64,000 bases of DNA, taken from positions 19,887-83,886 of the forward strand of contig NZ_CALUYG010000005.1 of assembly GCF_944324935.1 (NCBI RefSeq). Direction: 5' to 3'. Position 1 is the first letter of the stretch, and the number at the start of each line of letters is the position of its first letter. The notes beneath the pieces were generated by a model, which had not been told where the DNA came from, did not search any database, and saw only the letters and a list, made by a program, of their open reading frames with translations. The stretch comes from an uncultured Desulfovibrio sp. Its GTDB lineage: Bacteria; Desulfobacterota; Desulfovibrionia; Desulfovibrionales; Desulfovibrionaceae. Of the stretch, positions 44,549 to 52,129 are shown piece by piece. Position numbers and translations under genes: made by a program.

Positions 44549-46975
44549 CTAAAGCGCATTGCGCTGTTCAAGCCAATGTTCGACCCAGTGCTCGCCGTAT
44601 TCCCCTTGCAGGGCCTTTATGGCGGCGATGCTCTCCTTGTCCGATGCGCCGACGAAGGCCAGTTCCTTCCGGGAGAGCTTGAGCTGGAACAGTCGCCGCC
44701 CATAGGCATTGGTTATGTAGTAGTCCCGCTTCTGCGTGGCGCGGGCCAGAATGGAGATTTGCCGGTCGTTCAGGCCGCAGGACTTGTAAAGCTCGTACTG
44801 TTCGTCGTCTCGGGCAAAGGGGTTGGCCAGATAGATTTTCGTCTGGCAGGACTCCACAAGCACATCCATGATGCCGCTGTTTCGGGCGTCCGAAAGGCTT
44901 TGCGTGGCCATGATGACGGCGCAATTCGCCTTTCGCAGCACTTTCAACCATTCGCGGATCTTGGCGCGGAACACGGGATGCCCCAGCATGACCCACGCTT
45001 CATCCAGGATGATCCACGAGGGCGCGCCGTCCAGGCTCTTTTCGATACGGTGGAAGAGGTAGAGCAGAACGGGGATCAGGTTCTCATTGCCCAGATTCAT
45101 GAGGTCTTCGATCTCAAAGACCATGAAGCGAGAAAAACCGAGGTTGTCCGTTTCGGCATCCAGCAGGCGGCCCATAGCCCCGGCATTGGTGTAGTGCATG
45201 AGGGCTTCCCGGATGGACATATCCGCCACCAGATGCACGAAATTGGTCAGGGAACGCATGTTCTCCGGCTGTTCGGCCAGCAGCAGGGCCGCCTCGTGTA
45301 TGGCGTTCCTGTGCGACGGCAGCACCGTTATTTTCTGGAGTTCCAGCAGGCCGATGAGCCATTCTTCGCACCACGCCATTTCCGACGCCGACTCCGCGAT
45401 GCGCTGGAGCGGCGCAAAGGAAAGGCTTTGCCCCACGTCATAGTGATCGCCGCCGACCCCGGCGCAGAGCGGATACATGCTCATGCCCTTGTCAAAGGCA
45501 TACAGGCGCGCCCCCGCATAGCGCCGGAAGTTCCAGGCCAGCGTGGCCAGCAGCGTGGACTTGCCCGCGCCTGTCGGGCCGAAGATCAGCGTATGCCCCA
45601 GATCGCCCACATGAAGATTGAACCAGAAAGGTATGGTTTCCCCTTCCGTCACGAATACGGCCAGGGGCGGCGAATCGGGCGGATAGAAAGGGCAGGGGCA
45701 GGCCGGTTGACCGGCCCAGATGCTTTGCAGCGGCAGAAAGTCCGCAAGGTTGAGCGTATTGACGAGCGGACGGCGCAAGTTGGCATAGCCGTTGCCCGGC
45801 AGACTGCCGAGCCATGCCTCAAGCGCATTGATGGACTCGATACGGACGCCGAAACCGTTTGTCTGGATCTGTCGCCGCAATTCGCGGGCATTGTCCTGCA
45901 AGGCGTTCACATCCGTATCCATGAGGATGATGCAGGAGGACAGGTAGCCCGCGCCGACGATGCCGGCCTGGATCTCCGTCTTGGCCACTTCCGCATCTTC
46001 GCGCATCAGCAGGGCGTCGCGGTTGACCTTGGCGTTGGGATTGTTGAAAAACTGATCCAGAAAGCCCAGGACTTGCTGATTCCAGCCCTTGACGTAGCTT
46101 GTCACCTCCTTTTCGGCGTCGAACTGGTCAAGGCAGATGAAACGCGAGCTGAAACGATAGGCAAAGGGGGCGGAATCCAGCATGGCGAACATGGCCGGCC
46201 AGGATTCCTGCGGCAGGCCGTCAATGCTCAACACGGCCAGATGCCGCGTTTCCGCTCCATCCTGAAAGGAGGGGATCAGGCCGCCCACAAGGGGCAGTTC
46301 GCCAAGCAGGGCGTCCAGATACATGGGCGTATGCGGTACGCGCAGGGGATGCAGGCGGCCCGTGATGCAATACTCCAGAAAGGCAAGCAGATCCGAATGG
46401 ATGAAAGGAGCGTCGGCATCGTCGAACAGCTCATATTCCGTCAGGCGGGTCAGACGCAGCACGGCGGACAGCGCGTCTTCGAGTTCCAGCAGCGTCGTCT
46501 TGAAGGTCTCCAGCCCCTTTTCCAATGCGGACTGGCTTTCCACGCCGATCTTTGCCACCCCGGCCATCTTGGCCGCGTGAAAGTTCGGCAGATAGGTGGC
46601 CGTCAGATAGGTGGCCGTGCTGTAGCAGACATCCTGCCCGAAAAAGGCCCGACGTGTGTCGTCCAGCATTTGCGACACCCTGTCCGGGAAGTGGGAGCGT
46701 TCCGGTTCGGGATAGGCTTTTTGCGTGGCGCGGCAGGCATCCACATGGAGCATCCAGCCCGTGCCGAGGCGCTTTGCCGCCTGGGAGAACTGTTCCGAGA
46801 CGTAGGCCAGTTCTTCCGGCGTGGAGCTGGCCGTGTCCTGTCCGCGTATCTCCCAGGCCGCCAGAAAGGAGCCGTCCTTTTGCAGAACGATCCCCGGATC
46901 AACGAGCGCGGCATAGGTCAGCAGATCGGGCAATCCTGTCGCCTTGGAGCGAAAGCCTTTGAGGTCAAGCATCAC
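44549..46975 (-). CDS. trbE: TrbE/VirB4-type ATPase
   Basis: An 808-aa cytoplasmic ATPase that drives pilus assembly and substrate transfer. The N-terminal CagE/TrbE domain (residues about 1-430) includes RGQDTASSTPEELAYVSEQF. Walker A is GPTGAGKSTLL near residue 463 and Walker B is WIILDEAWVMLGHP near 650. It overlaps trbD by four bases. Confidence 0.95.
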   Translation of the reverse strand: MMLDLKGFRSKATGLPDLLTYAALVDPGIVLQKDGSFLAAWEIRGQDTASSTPEELAYVSEQFSQAAKRLGTGWMLHVDACRATQKAYPEPERSHFPDRVSQMLDDTRRAFFGQDVCYSTATYLTATYLPNFHAAKMAGVAKIGVESQSALEKGLETFKTTLLELEDALSAVLRLTRLTEYELFDDADAPFIHSDLLAFLEYCITGRLHPLRVPHTPMYLDALLGELPLVGGLIPSFQDGAETRHLAVLSIDGLPQESWPAMFAMLDSAPFAYRFSSRFICLDQFDAEKEVTSYVKGWNQQVLGFLDQFFNNPNAKVNRDALLMREDAEVAKTEIQAGIVGAGYLSSCIILMDTDVNALQDNARELRRQIQTNGFGVRIESINALEAWLGSLPGNGYANLRRPLVNTLNLADFLPLQSIWAGQPACPCPFYPPDSPPLAVFVTEGETIPFWFNLHVGDLGHTLIFGPTGAGKSTLLATLAWNFRRYAGARLYAFDKGMSMYPLCAGVGGDHYDVGQSLSFAPLQRIAESASEMAWCEEWLIGLLELQKITVLPSHRNAIHEAALLLAEQPENMRSLTNFVHLVADMSIREALMHYTNAGAMGRLLDAETDNLGFSRFMVFEIEDLMNLGNENLIPVLLYLFHRIEKSLDGAPSWIILDEAWVMLGHPVFRAKIREWLKVLRKANCAVIMATQSLSDARNSGIMDVLVESCQTKIYLANPFARDDEQYELYKSCGLNDRQISILARATQKRDYYITNAYGRRLFQLKLSRKELAFVGASDKESIAAIKALQGEYGEHWVEHWLEQRNAL

Positions 46976-47274
46976 TTCACCCTGAACCCGCCCAAAGGCC
47001 GCCAGCGGCTTGCCTTTGCGCTGTAAAAGTCATTCTGTTTGACGTGCCGCATCCAGACCTTGCTCATGATGGGATCGGCCTTGGCCATGCGGCGCAGCAC
47101 GAAGACCGCGACGATCCAGAAGACGGCGGCTGCCGCGCCGGAAAGCAGCGTCAGGCCGCCGATGCCCACAAGCAGCGCGATGAGAGCGGAGGTCATCACA
47201 AGCTCACGCTCCGCCCCCATCACGAAGTTGTGCCGCTGGAGAGATTGATGCACGGCAATCTTGCGGACTTCCAT
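46972..47274 (-). CDS. trbD: TrbD/VirB3-type membrane protein
   Basis: A 100-aa protein with one or two hydrophobic segments (LVMTSALIALLVGIGGLTLL and AAVFWIVAVFVLRRM) and the family N-terminus MEVRKIAVHQSLQR. It precedes trbE with a four-base overlap, matching virB3-virB4 coupling. Confidence 0.9.
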   Translation of the reverse strand: MEVRKIAVHQSLQRHNFVMGAERELVMTSALIALLVGIGGLTLLSGAAAAVFWIVAVFVLRRMAKADPIMSKVWMRHVKQNDFYSAKASRWRPLGGFRVK

Positions 47275-47282
47275 TGCCGAAC

Positions 47283-47600
47283 CTAGATGAGCGCCCCGGA
47301 AAAGCTGAAGACGCTGTTGACGATGCTCGACGCGAACGCAATGAACGAAATGCCGAACACCACCGACAGCAGCAGCTTGAAGCCGCCCGAAATGTCATCC
47401 TTGTTCATGATGAAGATGATGCCGCAGAGCGCCATTGCCACGATGGAGATCCATTTGCCGGCAGGGCCGGTCACCGTGCCCACCACCTTTTCCAGAGGCC
47501 CGGAAAATTCCGAGATGCCGCCGGAGGCAAAAGCCGCTTCCGGCAGGGACAGAAGGCCGCAGGCAAGGAGAACGAAAGCAAGGAATCTGGCGTTACGCAT
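47283..47600 (-). CDS. trbC: TrbC/VirB2-type pilin
   Basis: A 105-aa prepilin: long signal (MRNARFLAFVLLACGLLSLP...AFA), then two hydrophobic helices (WISIVAMALCGIIFIMNKDD and LLLSVVFGISFIAFASSIV). The start at 47600 follows GAGG; a longer frame begins at 47627. TraF encoded downstream would process it. Confidence 0.9.
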   Translation of the reverse strand: MRNARFLAFVLLACGLLSLPEAAFASGGISEFSGPLEKVVGTVTGPAGKWISIVAMALCGIIFIMNKDDISGGFKLLLSVVFGISFIAFASSIVNSVFSFSGALI

Positions 47601-47796
47601 GAGAAGCCTCTTGTGTGGGGCCGTCATGCGGCTCGTGGTTGGGGTTCAAGACCCTCAAGGTGTTTATGGTTGCGCAGGAAGCGCACTTCAGTTCGATATG
47701 CCCGCGAATGACATAGCCATATGCGATGATCTTGCGGCATTTCCCGCATCGTATCGCTTGCAGGCCGTGGACATTGGTGAGGGACGCCTTATCCAT
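47593..47796 (-). CDS. Com-like zinc-finger protein inside the trb operon
   Basis: A 67-aa protein with two Cys pairs: IRCGKCRKIIAYG (Cys17, Cys20) and ELKCASCATINTLR (Cys38, Cys41). This pattern matches the Com family of small zinc-ribbon regulators, known from phage Mu where Com activates translation of the mom modification gene. Gene symbol withheld because role here is unknown. It overlaps trbB by eight bases and trbC by eight. It may adjust translation or expression of the pilin gene that follows. Confidence 0.75.
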   Translation of the reverse strand: MDKASLTNVHGLQAIRCGKCRKIIAYGYVIRGHIELKCASCATINTLRVLNPNHEPHDGPTQEASHA

Positions 47797-48766
47797 CCGT
47801 CCTCCGATAGACGACTTCCGTCACATAGGCGTCATCCTTCTTGCTGTAGCCCTTGACGCGGACAATCTCCCGCAGTTCGCGGGTATTGCGCGCCGTCTTG
47901 GTCATAAAAACGATGAGATCAATGGCCCGGCCGATGAGTTTTTGCTTGGGGCCTGCGCCGGCTTCTTCCACCAGCTCTTCCAGCCGCTCCAGGGCGTCGG
48001 TGGCCGAATCGGCATGGAACGTGCCGATGCCGCCGGGGTGTCCCGTATTCCACAGCTTGAGCAGTTCCAGAGCGGCGGCATCCCGGACTTCGCCCACAAA
48101 GATGCGCTTGGGCGCGTAGCGCATGCAGACCTTTGTCAGGTCGCGCATGGTGATGCCGGCCAGTTCCGAGGTCAGGAAAAAGACCGCGTTGGGCGACTGG
48201 CACTGGAGTTCGGCGGTATCTTCCAGAATCACGATGCGATCATGCGGGCACAGTTCGTCCAGAAAGTGGATGACGCCGTTGACGAAGGTGGTCTTGCCGG
48301 AGCTGGTGCCGCCGACGACGACAATGTTCTGCCGCGCGAGTATGGCCTCTTTCAGCAGCGGGATGACATCGGGCGTGATCACTCCCTGTTCCAGGTATTC
48401 CGGCAGGGTGATGATGCGCGACGCCTTTTTCCGCATGGAGAAGGACGCGCACGGCCCGACAATGGGCGGATATGTCCCCTCAAAACGCGATCCGTCCAGA
48501 GGGAACAGCCCTTCCACCACGGGACTGCGGGCGCTGACCGTCTCATCCAGCGCGCTGGCCACAAGGGACAGGATCAGACGGCTCTGGGCCTGCGAAAGTT
48601 CGCCGACGCATTTCTGATCTTCCCCATATTTTTCCGTCCAAATCTTCCCGTCGGGATTGAGCATGATCTCAATGACCGCCGGATCGCGCACGGCATCCAT
48701 GATGACCGGGCCGCAGTTGTGTTCCAGGCTCTTGAGCAGCCGTTCCCGTGTGGCGTCATCCAGCAT
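47789..48766 (-). CDS. trbB: TrbB/VirB11-type ATPase
   Basis: A 325-aa secretion ATPase. Walker A is VGGTSSGKTTFVNG near residue 155, followed by the Asp box (IVILEDTAELQC), and a His box GHPGGIGTFHADSA near 245. It begins MLDDATRERLLKSLEHNCGP, as IncP TrbB does. It starts the trb block, two bases after the traM-like gene. Confidence 0.95.
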   Translation of the reverse strand: MLDDATRERLLKSLEHNCGPVIMDAVRDPAVIEIMLNPDGKIWTEKYGEDQKCVGELSQAQSRLILSLVASALDETVSARSPVVEGLFPLDGSRFEGTYPPIVGPCASFSMRKKASRIITLPEYLEQGVITPDVIPLLKEAILARQNIVVVGGTSSGKTTFVNGVIHFLDELCPHDRIVILEDTAELQCQSPNAVFFLTSELAGITMRDLTKVCMRYAPKRIFVGEVRDAAALELLKLWNTGHPGGIGTFHADSATDALERLEELVEEAGAGPKQKLIGRAIDLIVFMTKTARNTRELREIVRVKGYSKKDDAYVTEVVYRRTDG

Positions 48767-48768
48767 GG

Positions 48769-49200
48769 CTATGCCCCCTTCAGCACGAAGACGGCCACGA
48801 TCAGCAGGGCGGACACCGCGCTTATGGCCGTGCAGAGAAAAAGCGTCGTCCGAAACTTCACCATATCCCGCGCCGCCTCATTCAGGCCCTGCGCCGTCAG
48901 GGCGGACAGGGTATCCGTCACCTTTTCCGCGCCTTCCCGCACCGTGGCGGCATAGGCGTCGGTCAGCTCCCCCATGAAGCGGGTCAGCGCCTCTTTGTGC
49001 CGCTCATGGAGTTTTTCCTGTTCCGTGAGCAGGGCATTGGCGATGGTCACCTGCATGAGCGTCGGGTCGTCAGCCGGAACCGCGACATTGTGCCGCCTGA
49101 AAAGCAGTTCGCGGACATCCTCTATGCTCAGGCCGACGCCATCCGGCAGGGGAGCTGGAGCACCGCTTTCAGCGGCTCTTTCTTCATTCACTTCGCTCAT
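48769..49200 (-). CDS. traM: TraM-like conjugal transfer protein
   Basis: A 143-aa protein with the N-terminal pattern VRELLFRRHNVAVPADDPTL, a central helical region and one C-terminal membrane helix (TTLFLCTAISAVSALLIVAV). This arrangement and its place after traK and traL match IncP TraM, whose exact function is unknown but which is needed for efficient transfer. Confidence 0.8.
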   Translation of the reverse strand: MSEVNEERAAESGAPAPLPDGVGLSIEDVRELLFRRHNVAVPADDPTLMQVTIANALLTEQEKLHERHKEALTRFMGELTDAYAATVREGAEKVTDTLSALTAQGLNEAARDMVKFRTTLFLCTAISAVSALLIVAVFVLKGA

Positions 49201-49208
49201 GGCCGCTC

Positions 49209-49937
49209 CTAGAAAATCTGTGCCTGCTCAATGAGCCTGTACACTTCGGCCCAGTAGCGCCGCAGACGGCTCTTGACGGCGATATTGGTGGTGCTGGAGG
49301 CCATGCCCGCCTCGAATGAGTGCCGCTTGGCAAAGAGTTCTTCCAAGTCCCTGCCCAGGGTGGCCCTGGGCGCGTCAGGCAGGCGGATGACCGCATGGAA
49401 CTGCGACTTGAATTGCTGATAGACCTTGAACTCCTCAAACTGCTTGCCATCAAGGACGATCTCTCCGAAGAAGGGATTGAGCCACACCACAAGGGGCGTG
49501 GTCGGAAAGCTGTCCGCGAGCAGATAAAGGCCCCTGGCCGTATCGACCACGGCCTGGCCGCCGGTGACGACCGTATGGAAAAAGACGGTGTGCCCTTCCT
49601 CGGCCAGCGTGGGCAGCACCTCGTTTTGCTGGAGGTACGCGCCGAGGGCCACAAAGGAGGACGCGCCATTGTCCACAAGCACATGCGAGGATGCGGGAGC
49701 CGACATCAGCCCCTCAAAAAGCTGGTCGAACTGGCGCGGGTCAATGTCGCCGTTCCGCATGATCTCGATGCGGGTGACGTTGAACTCCGCATAGCCCGAA
49801 AGCGTGGCGTTGACCGGGTCGGTATCAAAGGCGCATACGTCCTTTCCTGCCTTCAGCAGGGACTGATACAGCAGGCCGGCGATCATGGATTTGCCGACGC
49901 CGCCCTTTCCCTGCAAGATGAAATGCGTTGTTGCCAT
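49209..49937 (-). CDS. traL: TraL-like ParA/MinD-type ATPase
   Basis: A 242-aa protein with a deviant Walker A motif QGKGGVGKSMIAGL near residue 9 and AFDTDPVNATLSGY. It matches IncP TraL, encoded after traK. The role is inferred as a transfer-associated ATPase; it is not a partition protein because no ParB or centromere is nearby. Confidence 0.87.
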   Translation of the reverse strand: MATTHFILQGKGGVGKSMIAGLLYQSLLKAGKDVCAFDTDPVNATLSGYAEFNVTRIEIMRNGDIDPRQFDQLFEGLMSAPASSHVLVDNGASSFVALGAYLQQNEVLPTLAEEGHTVFFHTVVTGGQAVVDTARGLYLLADSFPTTPLVVWLNPFFGEIVLDGKQFEEFKVYQQFKSQFHAVIRLPDAPRATLGRDLEELFAKRHSFEAGMASSTTNIAVKSRLRRYWAEVYRLIEQAQIF

Positions 49938-49949
49938 CGTAAAACTCCC

Positions 49950-50273
49950 TTATATGATGTCCGTGTATTCCTTCGGCGGGTCTTGTCCGAATGATTTCTT
50001 TTCCTCAGCGGCAACGGCAGGCGCATTGTTATGTTCCGCCACAACGGGAAGGGTGGCCTGCCCGGCAGGCGAGGCTGGATGCTTTTTCTCTTTTGGATGC
50101 CGTTTTTTCCATAACGTGCACATAGTCCTGTACGTCATGGAAATCTTCTTTTCGGAGCACAGTGTCCTGTATATTGACTTGATGGTGTGTCCCTTGGCCA
50201 CCATGCTTTCAATGCGCTCAAGACACGCTATGAACTGCACTCGCGCCTCACCCGGCAGACATTTTTTTTCCAT
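49950..50273 (-). CDS. traK: TraK-like oriT-binding protein
   Basis: A 107-aa basic protein. The N-terminal half has a TraK-like pattern: AKGHTIKSIYRTLCSEKKIS and MTYRTMCTLWKKRHPK, a DNA-binding helical region. The C-terminal half is Pro/Ala-rich. IncP TraK wraps oriT and is transcribed with traL and traM, as here. It is 25 bases downstream of the rep-like gene, so the rep promoter may also drive the transfer operon. Confidence 0.75.
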   Translation of the reverse strand: MEKKCLPGEARVQFIACLERIESMVAKGHTIKSIYRTLCSEKKISMTYRTMCTLWKKRHPKEKKHPASPAGQATLPVVAEHNNAPAVAAEEKKSFGQDPPKEYTDII

Positions 50274-50298
50274 TGGCGTTCACATGCTTCGTTGGAAA

Positions 50299-51276
50299 CT
50301 ACGCATGGGCGCGTTTCCATTGCTTTAGAAAATCAAGCGGCAACAAGCAGGAAGCGGTATCGGCCACGTCGTGCGCCTGGGGGGCGCGTCCGGCCTTGTG
50401 CAGCAGCGTCCACAGACCCCATGCCGGACCGCGCAGGCGTGTATCCCGGAAGCGGGCAAGGAACGCCTCGAATTGCGGCCGCATCGCCTCAAGATCGGGA
50501 TCGGCCTGCCGCCGCTCTTGTGCGGCCTCCCAGGCCCGCACCTTGGCGTCATTGTCCGTCGCAACGGCGGCAGGAGATGACGGCAGCTCATCCAGCCAGC
50601 GTTGCCCGCGCAGCCAGTTGACGAGTTGCGGCACAAAACGGCCATGCTCCTTAAGCCACATGGCCGATGCCTTGAACTTGTCCAGCGCCGCTATCAGCAC
50701 ATCCAGCCCAGGAAGCTGACCATGCCGCCAGAGCCGATGCCACACCGCGCGGGCAAGCTCTTTGGCCTCCTTGCGCGGGTATGCCTGGCACAGCTTTTCA
50801 AAATCTAAATTGGCAGAGAAAAAATCCCCCACCCCCCGGCGAGGCTGTCGCGTCGAAGGAGGTTCTTTTGCTGTCGGAGGCGTGGGGGTAGGGGGATAAT
50901 TTGTTTCTTTCTTCCTACAGTTCGTTATGTAGCCAGAATTTGCCTCCCCCCCGTCAGAATTTGACTGGCCCGCGCGAGCGGAAAGAAAGGACGGCTTGAG
51001 CAGGTAGTAGGTCGAGGATCTGCATTCGCGCAGCTCGACGGCAATGAGCCGCTGCCCGGCAAGTTCGCGCAGATACGTCTTGATGCTGGACACGCTGCAA
51101 CCGAGCAGACGGGCAAGCGTCGCCTGCGAGGGCCAGCAGTGATCCTTGTCACCGGCGTAATCACACAGCAATGTGTACAGCATCTTTGCTCCAAGCGAGA
51201 TTTTCAGCGTCAGCGCGTAGCGCGGGAGAATGGGGCCTGAAATATTGCCACGGGGGCGGAAAGTTTCCTTTTCCAT
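50299..51276 (-). CDS. Winged-helix replication-initiator-like protein
   Basis: A 325-aa protein whose N-terminus (residues about 20-95) is a winged helix-turn-helix: LKISLGAKMLYTLLCDYAGD, CWPSQATLARLLGCSVSSIK, then TYLRELAGQRLIAV. This form is common to plasmid/ICE RepA-like initiators and wHTH_36 proteins. A Pro/Thr-rich linker separates it from a helical C-terminal part (AWHRLWRHGQLPGL-like). A role in ICE replication or as operon regulator is inferred. Upstream lies a palindrome over its ribosome site and a candidate antisense RNA. Confidence 0.7.
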   Translation of the reverse strand: MEKETFRPRGNISGPILPRYALTLKISLGAKMLYTLLCDYAGDKDHCWPSQATLARLLGCSVSSIKTYLRELAGQRLIAVELRECRSSTYYLLKPSFLSARAGQSNSDGGEANSGYITNCRKKETNYPPTPTPPTAKEPPSTRQPRRGVGDFFSANLDFEKLCQAYPRKEAKELARAVWHRLWRHGQLPGLDVLIAALDKFKASAMWLKEHGRFVPQLVNWLRGQRWLDELPSSPAAVATDNDAKVRAWEAAQERRQADPDLEAMRPQFEAFLARFRDTRLRGPAWGLWTLLHKAGRAPQAHDVADTASCLLPLDFLKQWKRAHA

Positions 51277-51288
51277 GAGTGATCACTC
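51277..51288. promoter_or_regulatory. Perfect palindrome over the rep ribosome-binding site
   Basis: GAGTGATCACTC is a 12-base palindrome ending immediately before the rep ATG, and its GGAG half is the likely Shine-Dalgarno sequence. It can act as a repressor site or as an mRNA self-pairing element that limits translation. Confidence 0.5.
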
Positions 51289-51330
51289 CAGACAGGCCAC
51301 AAAAAAAAGCGTAAAAGAGAGCTGCGGAGC

Positions 51331-51359
51331 TTGACGCCGCTAAGCCTTCCGGCTAGAGT
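51331..51359 (+). promoter_or_regulatory. Candidate promoter for antisense RNA over the rep leader
   Basis: TTGACG (51331-51336), 17 bases, TAGAGT (51354-51359) on the plus strand. It points away from rep and toward the terminator at 51398-51430. Confidence 0.55.
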
Positions 51360-51365
51360 CGATCC

Positions 51366-51430
51366 ATCAAATCTGTGGTGGATCACTCCCGCAGATCAGG
51401 CTTTCGTGGTGCTACACGAAAGCCTTTTTT
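51366..51430 (+). ncRNA. Candidate countertranscript RNA of the rep gene (about 65 nt)
   Basis: Between the promoter above and an intrinsic terminator there is room for a 65-base RNA and no gene. It would fold into two hairpins: GATCCATCA with TGGTGGATC (one G-T pair), then the terminator stem. It is complementary to the rep mRNA leader if rep is transcribed from further right. It also carries GATCACTCC, exactly complementary to the GGAGTGATC ribosome site of rep. This is the layout of antisense copy-control RNAs. No expression evidence is available. Confidence 0.45.
51398..51430 (+). terminator. Intrinsic terminator of the candidate antisense RNA
   Basis: Perfect 11-bp stem AGGCTTTCGTG/CACGAAAGCCT with a 6-base loop and a TTTTTT run ending at 51430. 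Confidence 0.85.
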
Positions 51431-51572
51431 CTTGTGTCCTACGTTTTGCTCAATGCGTCTCCTTTGAGCGGTGCAAGCGGCTGGCTCGTCAGGCCGTGGA
51501 TACCGATCCCACGACGACGCGCCCGGTCACAAAGGTGTCGGCCGCGTTTCGCCTTATCGAAGTAGCTGATGG

Positions 51573-51625
51573 AAAAAAGAAAAAGCCCCATTGACGTTGC
51601 TGCGGACTGCAACGCCAATGGGGCT
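51573..51625 (-). terminator. Terminator between tRNA-Asp and rep (ICE right end)
   Basis: A 17-base inverted repeat (51584-51600 with 51609-51625) with one mismatch and an 8-base loop. On the minus strand the stem is followed by TTTTTCTTTTTT. It would stop transcripts coming from the tRNA-Val/tRNA-Asp unit before they reach rep, replacing the detached chromosomal terminator at 24496-24527. Confidence 0.75.
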
Positions 51626-51686
51626 GAGGAGATGCGCGAAAAAAGCACAGGATGAGTGGAGGAAAACGAAAAAGAATGCGGAAACA

Positions 51687-51724
51687 CCTTTACCCCGAAA
51701 TGCCGAAGCATTCCAGGGTAAAGG
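51687..51724. repeat. Inverted repeat near attR
   Basis: CCTTTACCC (51687-51695) and GGGTAAAGG (51716-51724) with an internal AATGC/GCATT pairing. It lies 27 bases inside attR and could be an integrase or excisionase binding site. Confidence 0.4.
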
Positions 51725-51750
51725 TATCGTACTCCCTTGGGGGAGGTGCG

Positions 51751-51830
<80 letters not shown>

Positions 51831-51835
51831 GGGTG

Positions 51836-51911
51836 TGGTGGGCAGTACAGGACTTGAACCTGTGGCCCCCGCCGTGTGAAGGCGGTGCTCTACCAGCTGA
51901 GCTAACTGCCC
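51836..51911 (-). tRNA. tRNA-Val (anticodon CAC)
   Basis: A 76-base cloverleaf on the minus strand, five bases upstream of tRNA-Asp. The acceptor GGGCAGT pairs with ACTGCCC, the anticodon stem CCGCC/GGCGG encloses TTCACAC with CAC, and the T-arm is CAGGTTCAAGTCCTG. CCA is encoded. It is co-transcribed with tRNA-Asp. Confidence 0.95.
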
Positions 51912-51925
51912 TCGTCGCAAGATTG

Positions 51926-51954
51926 GTTCTACGCAAAACCACCCCCTCCGTCAA
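51926..51954 (-). promoter_or_regulatory. Promoter of the tRNA-Val/tRNA-Asp unit
   Basis: On the minus strand TTGACG (51949-51954), 17 bases, TAGAAC (51926-51931), ending 14 bases before the tRNA-Val 5' end. Good spacing and position. Confidence 0.65.
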
Positions 51955-52129
51955 GAAGTTTTTTCAAAAAAAGGAATTTTTTGTATAAAATTTTTAACAT
52001 TATGAAATAATTTAAGAATTGTCGTGCTTTGGCTGCCGCTTTGCTTGCGGCGCTCTCCGGCCGATGGTAGATACAGCCTCGTCGAGGCGGCAAAAGCCGC
52101 AAAAAGGCAGAAGAGAGGGGTTGCGGAGT

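Noticed and set aside
51331-51594. An 87-codon frame between rep and attR
   Set aside because: It runs through a promoter-like sequence and a strong intrinsic terminator and has no ribosome site. The region is better explained as regulatory.
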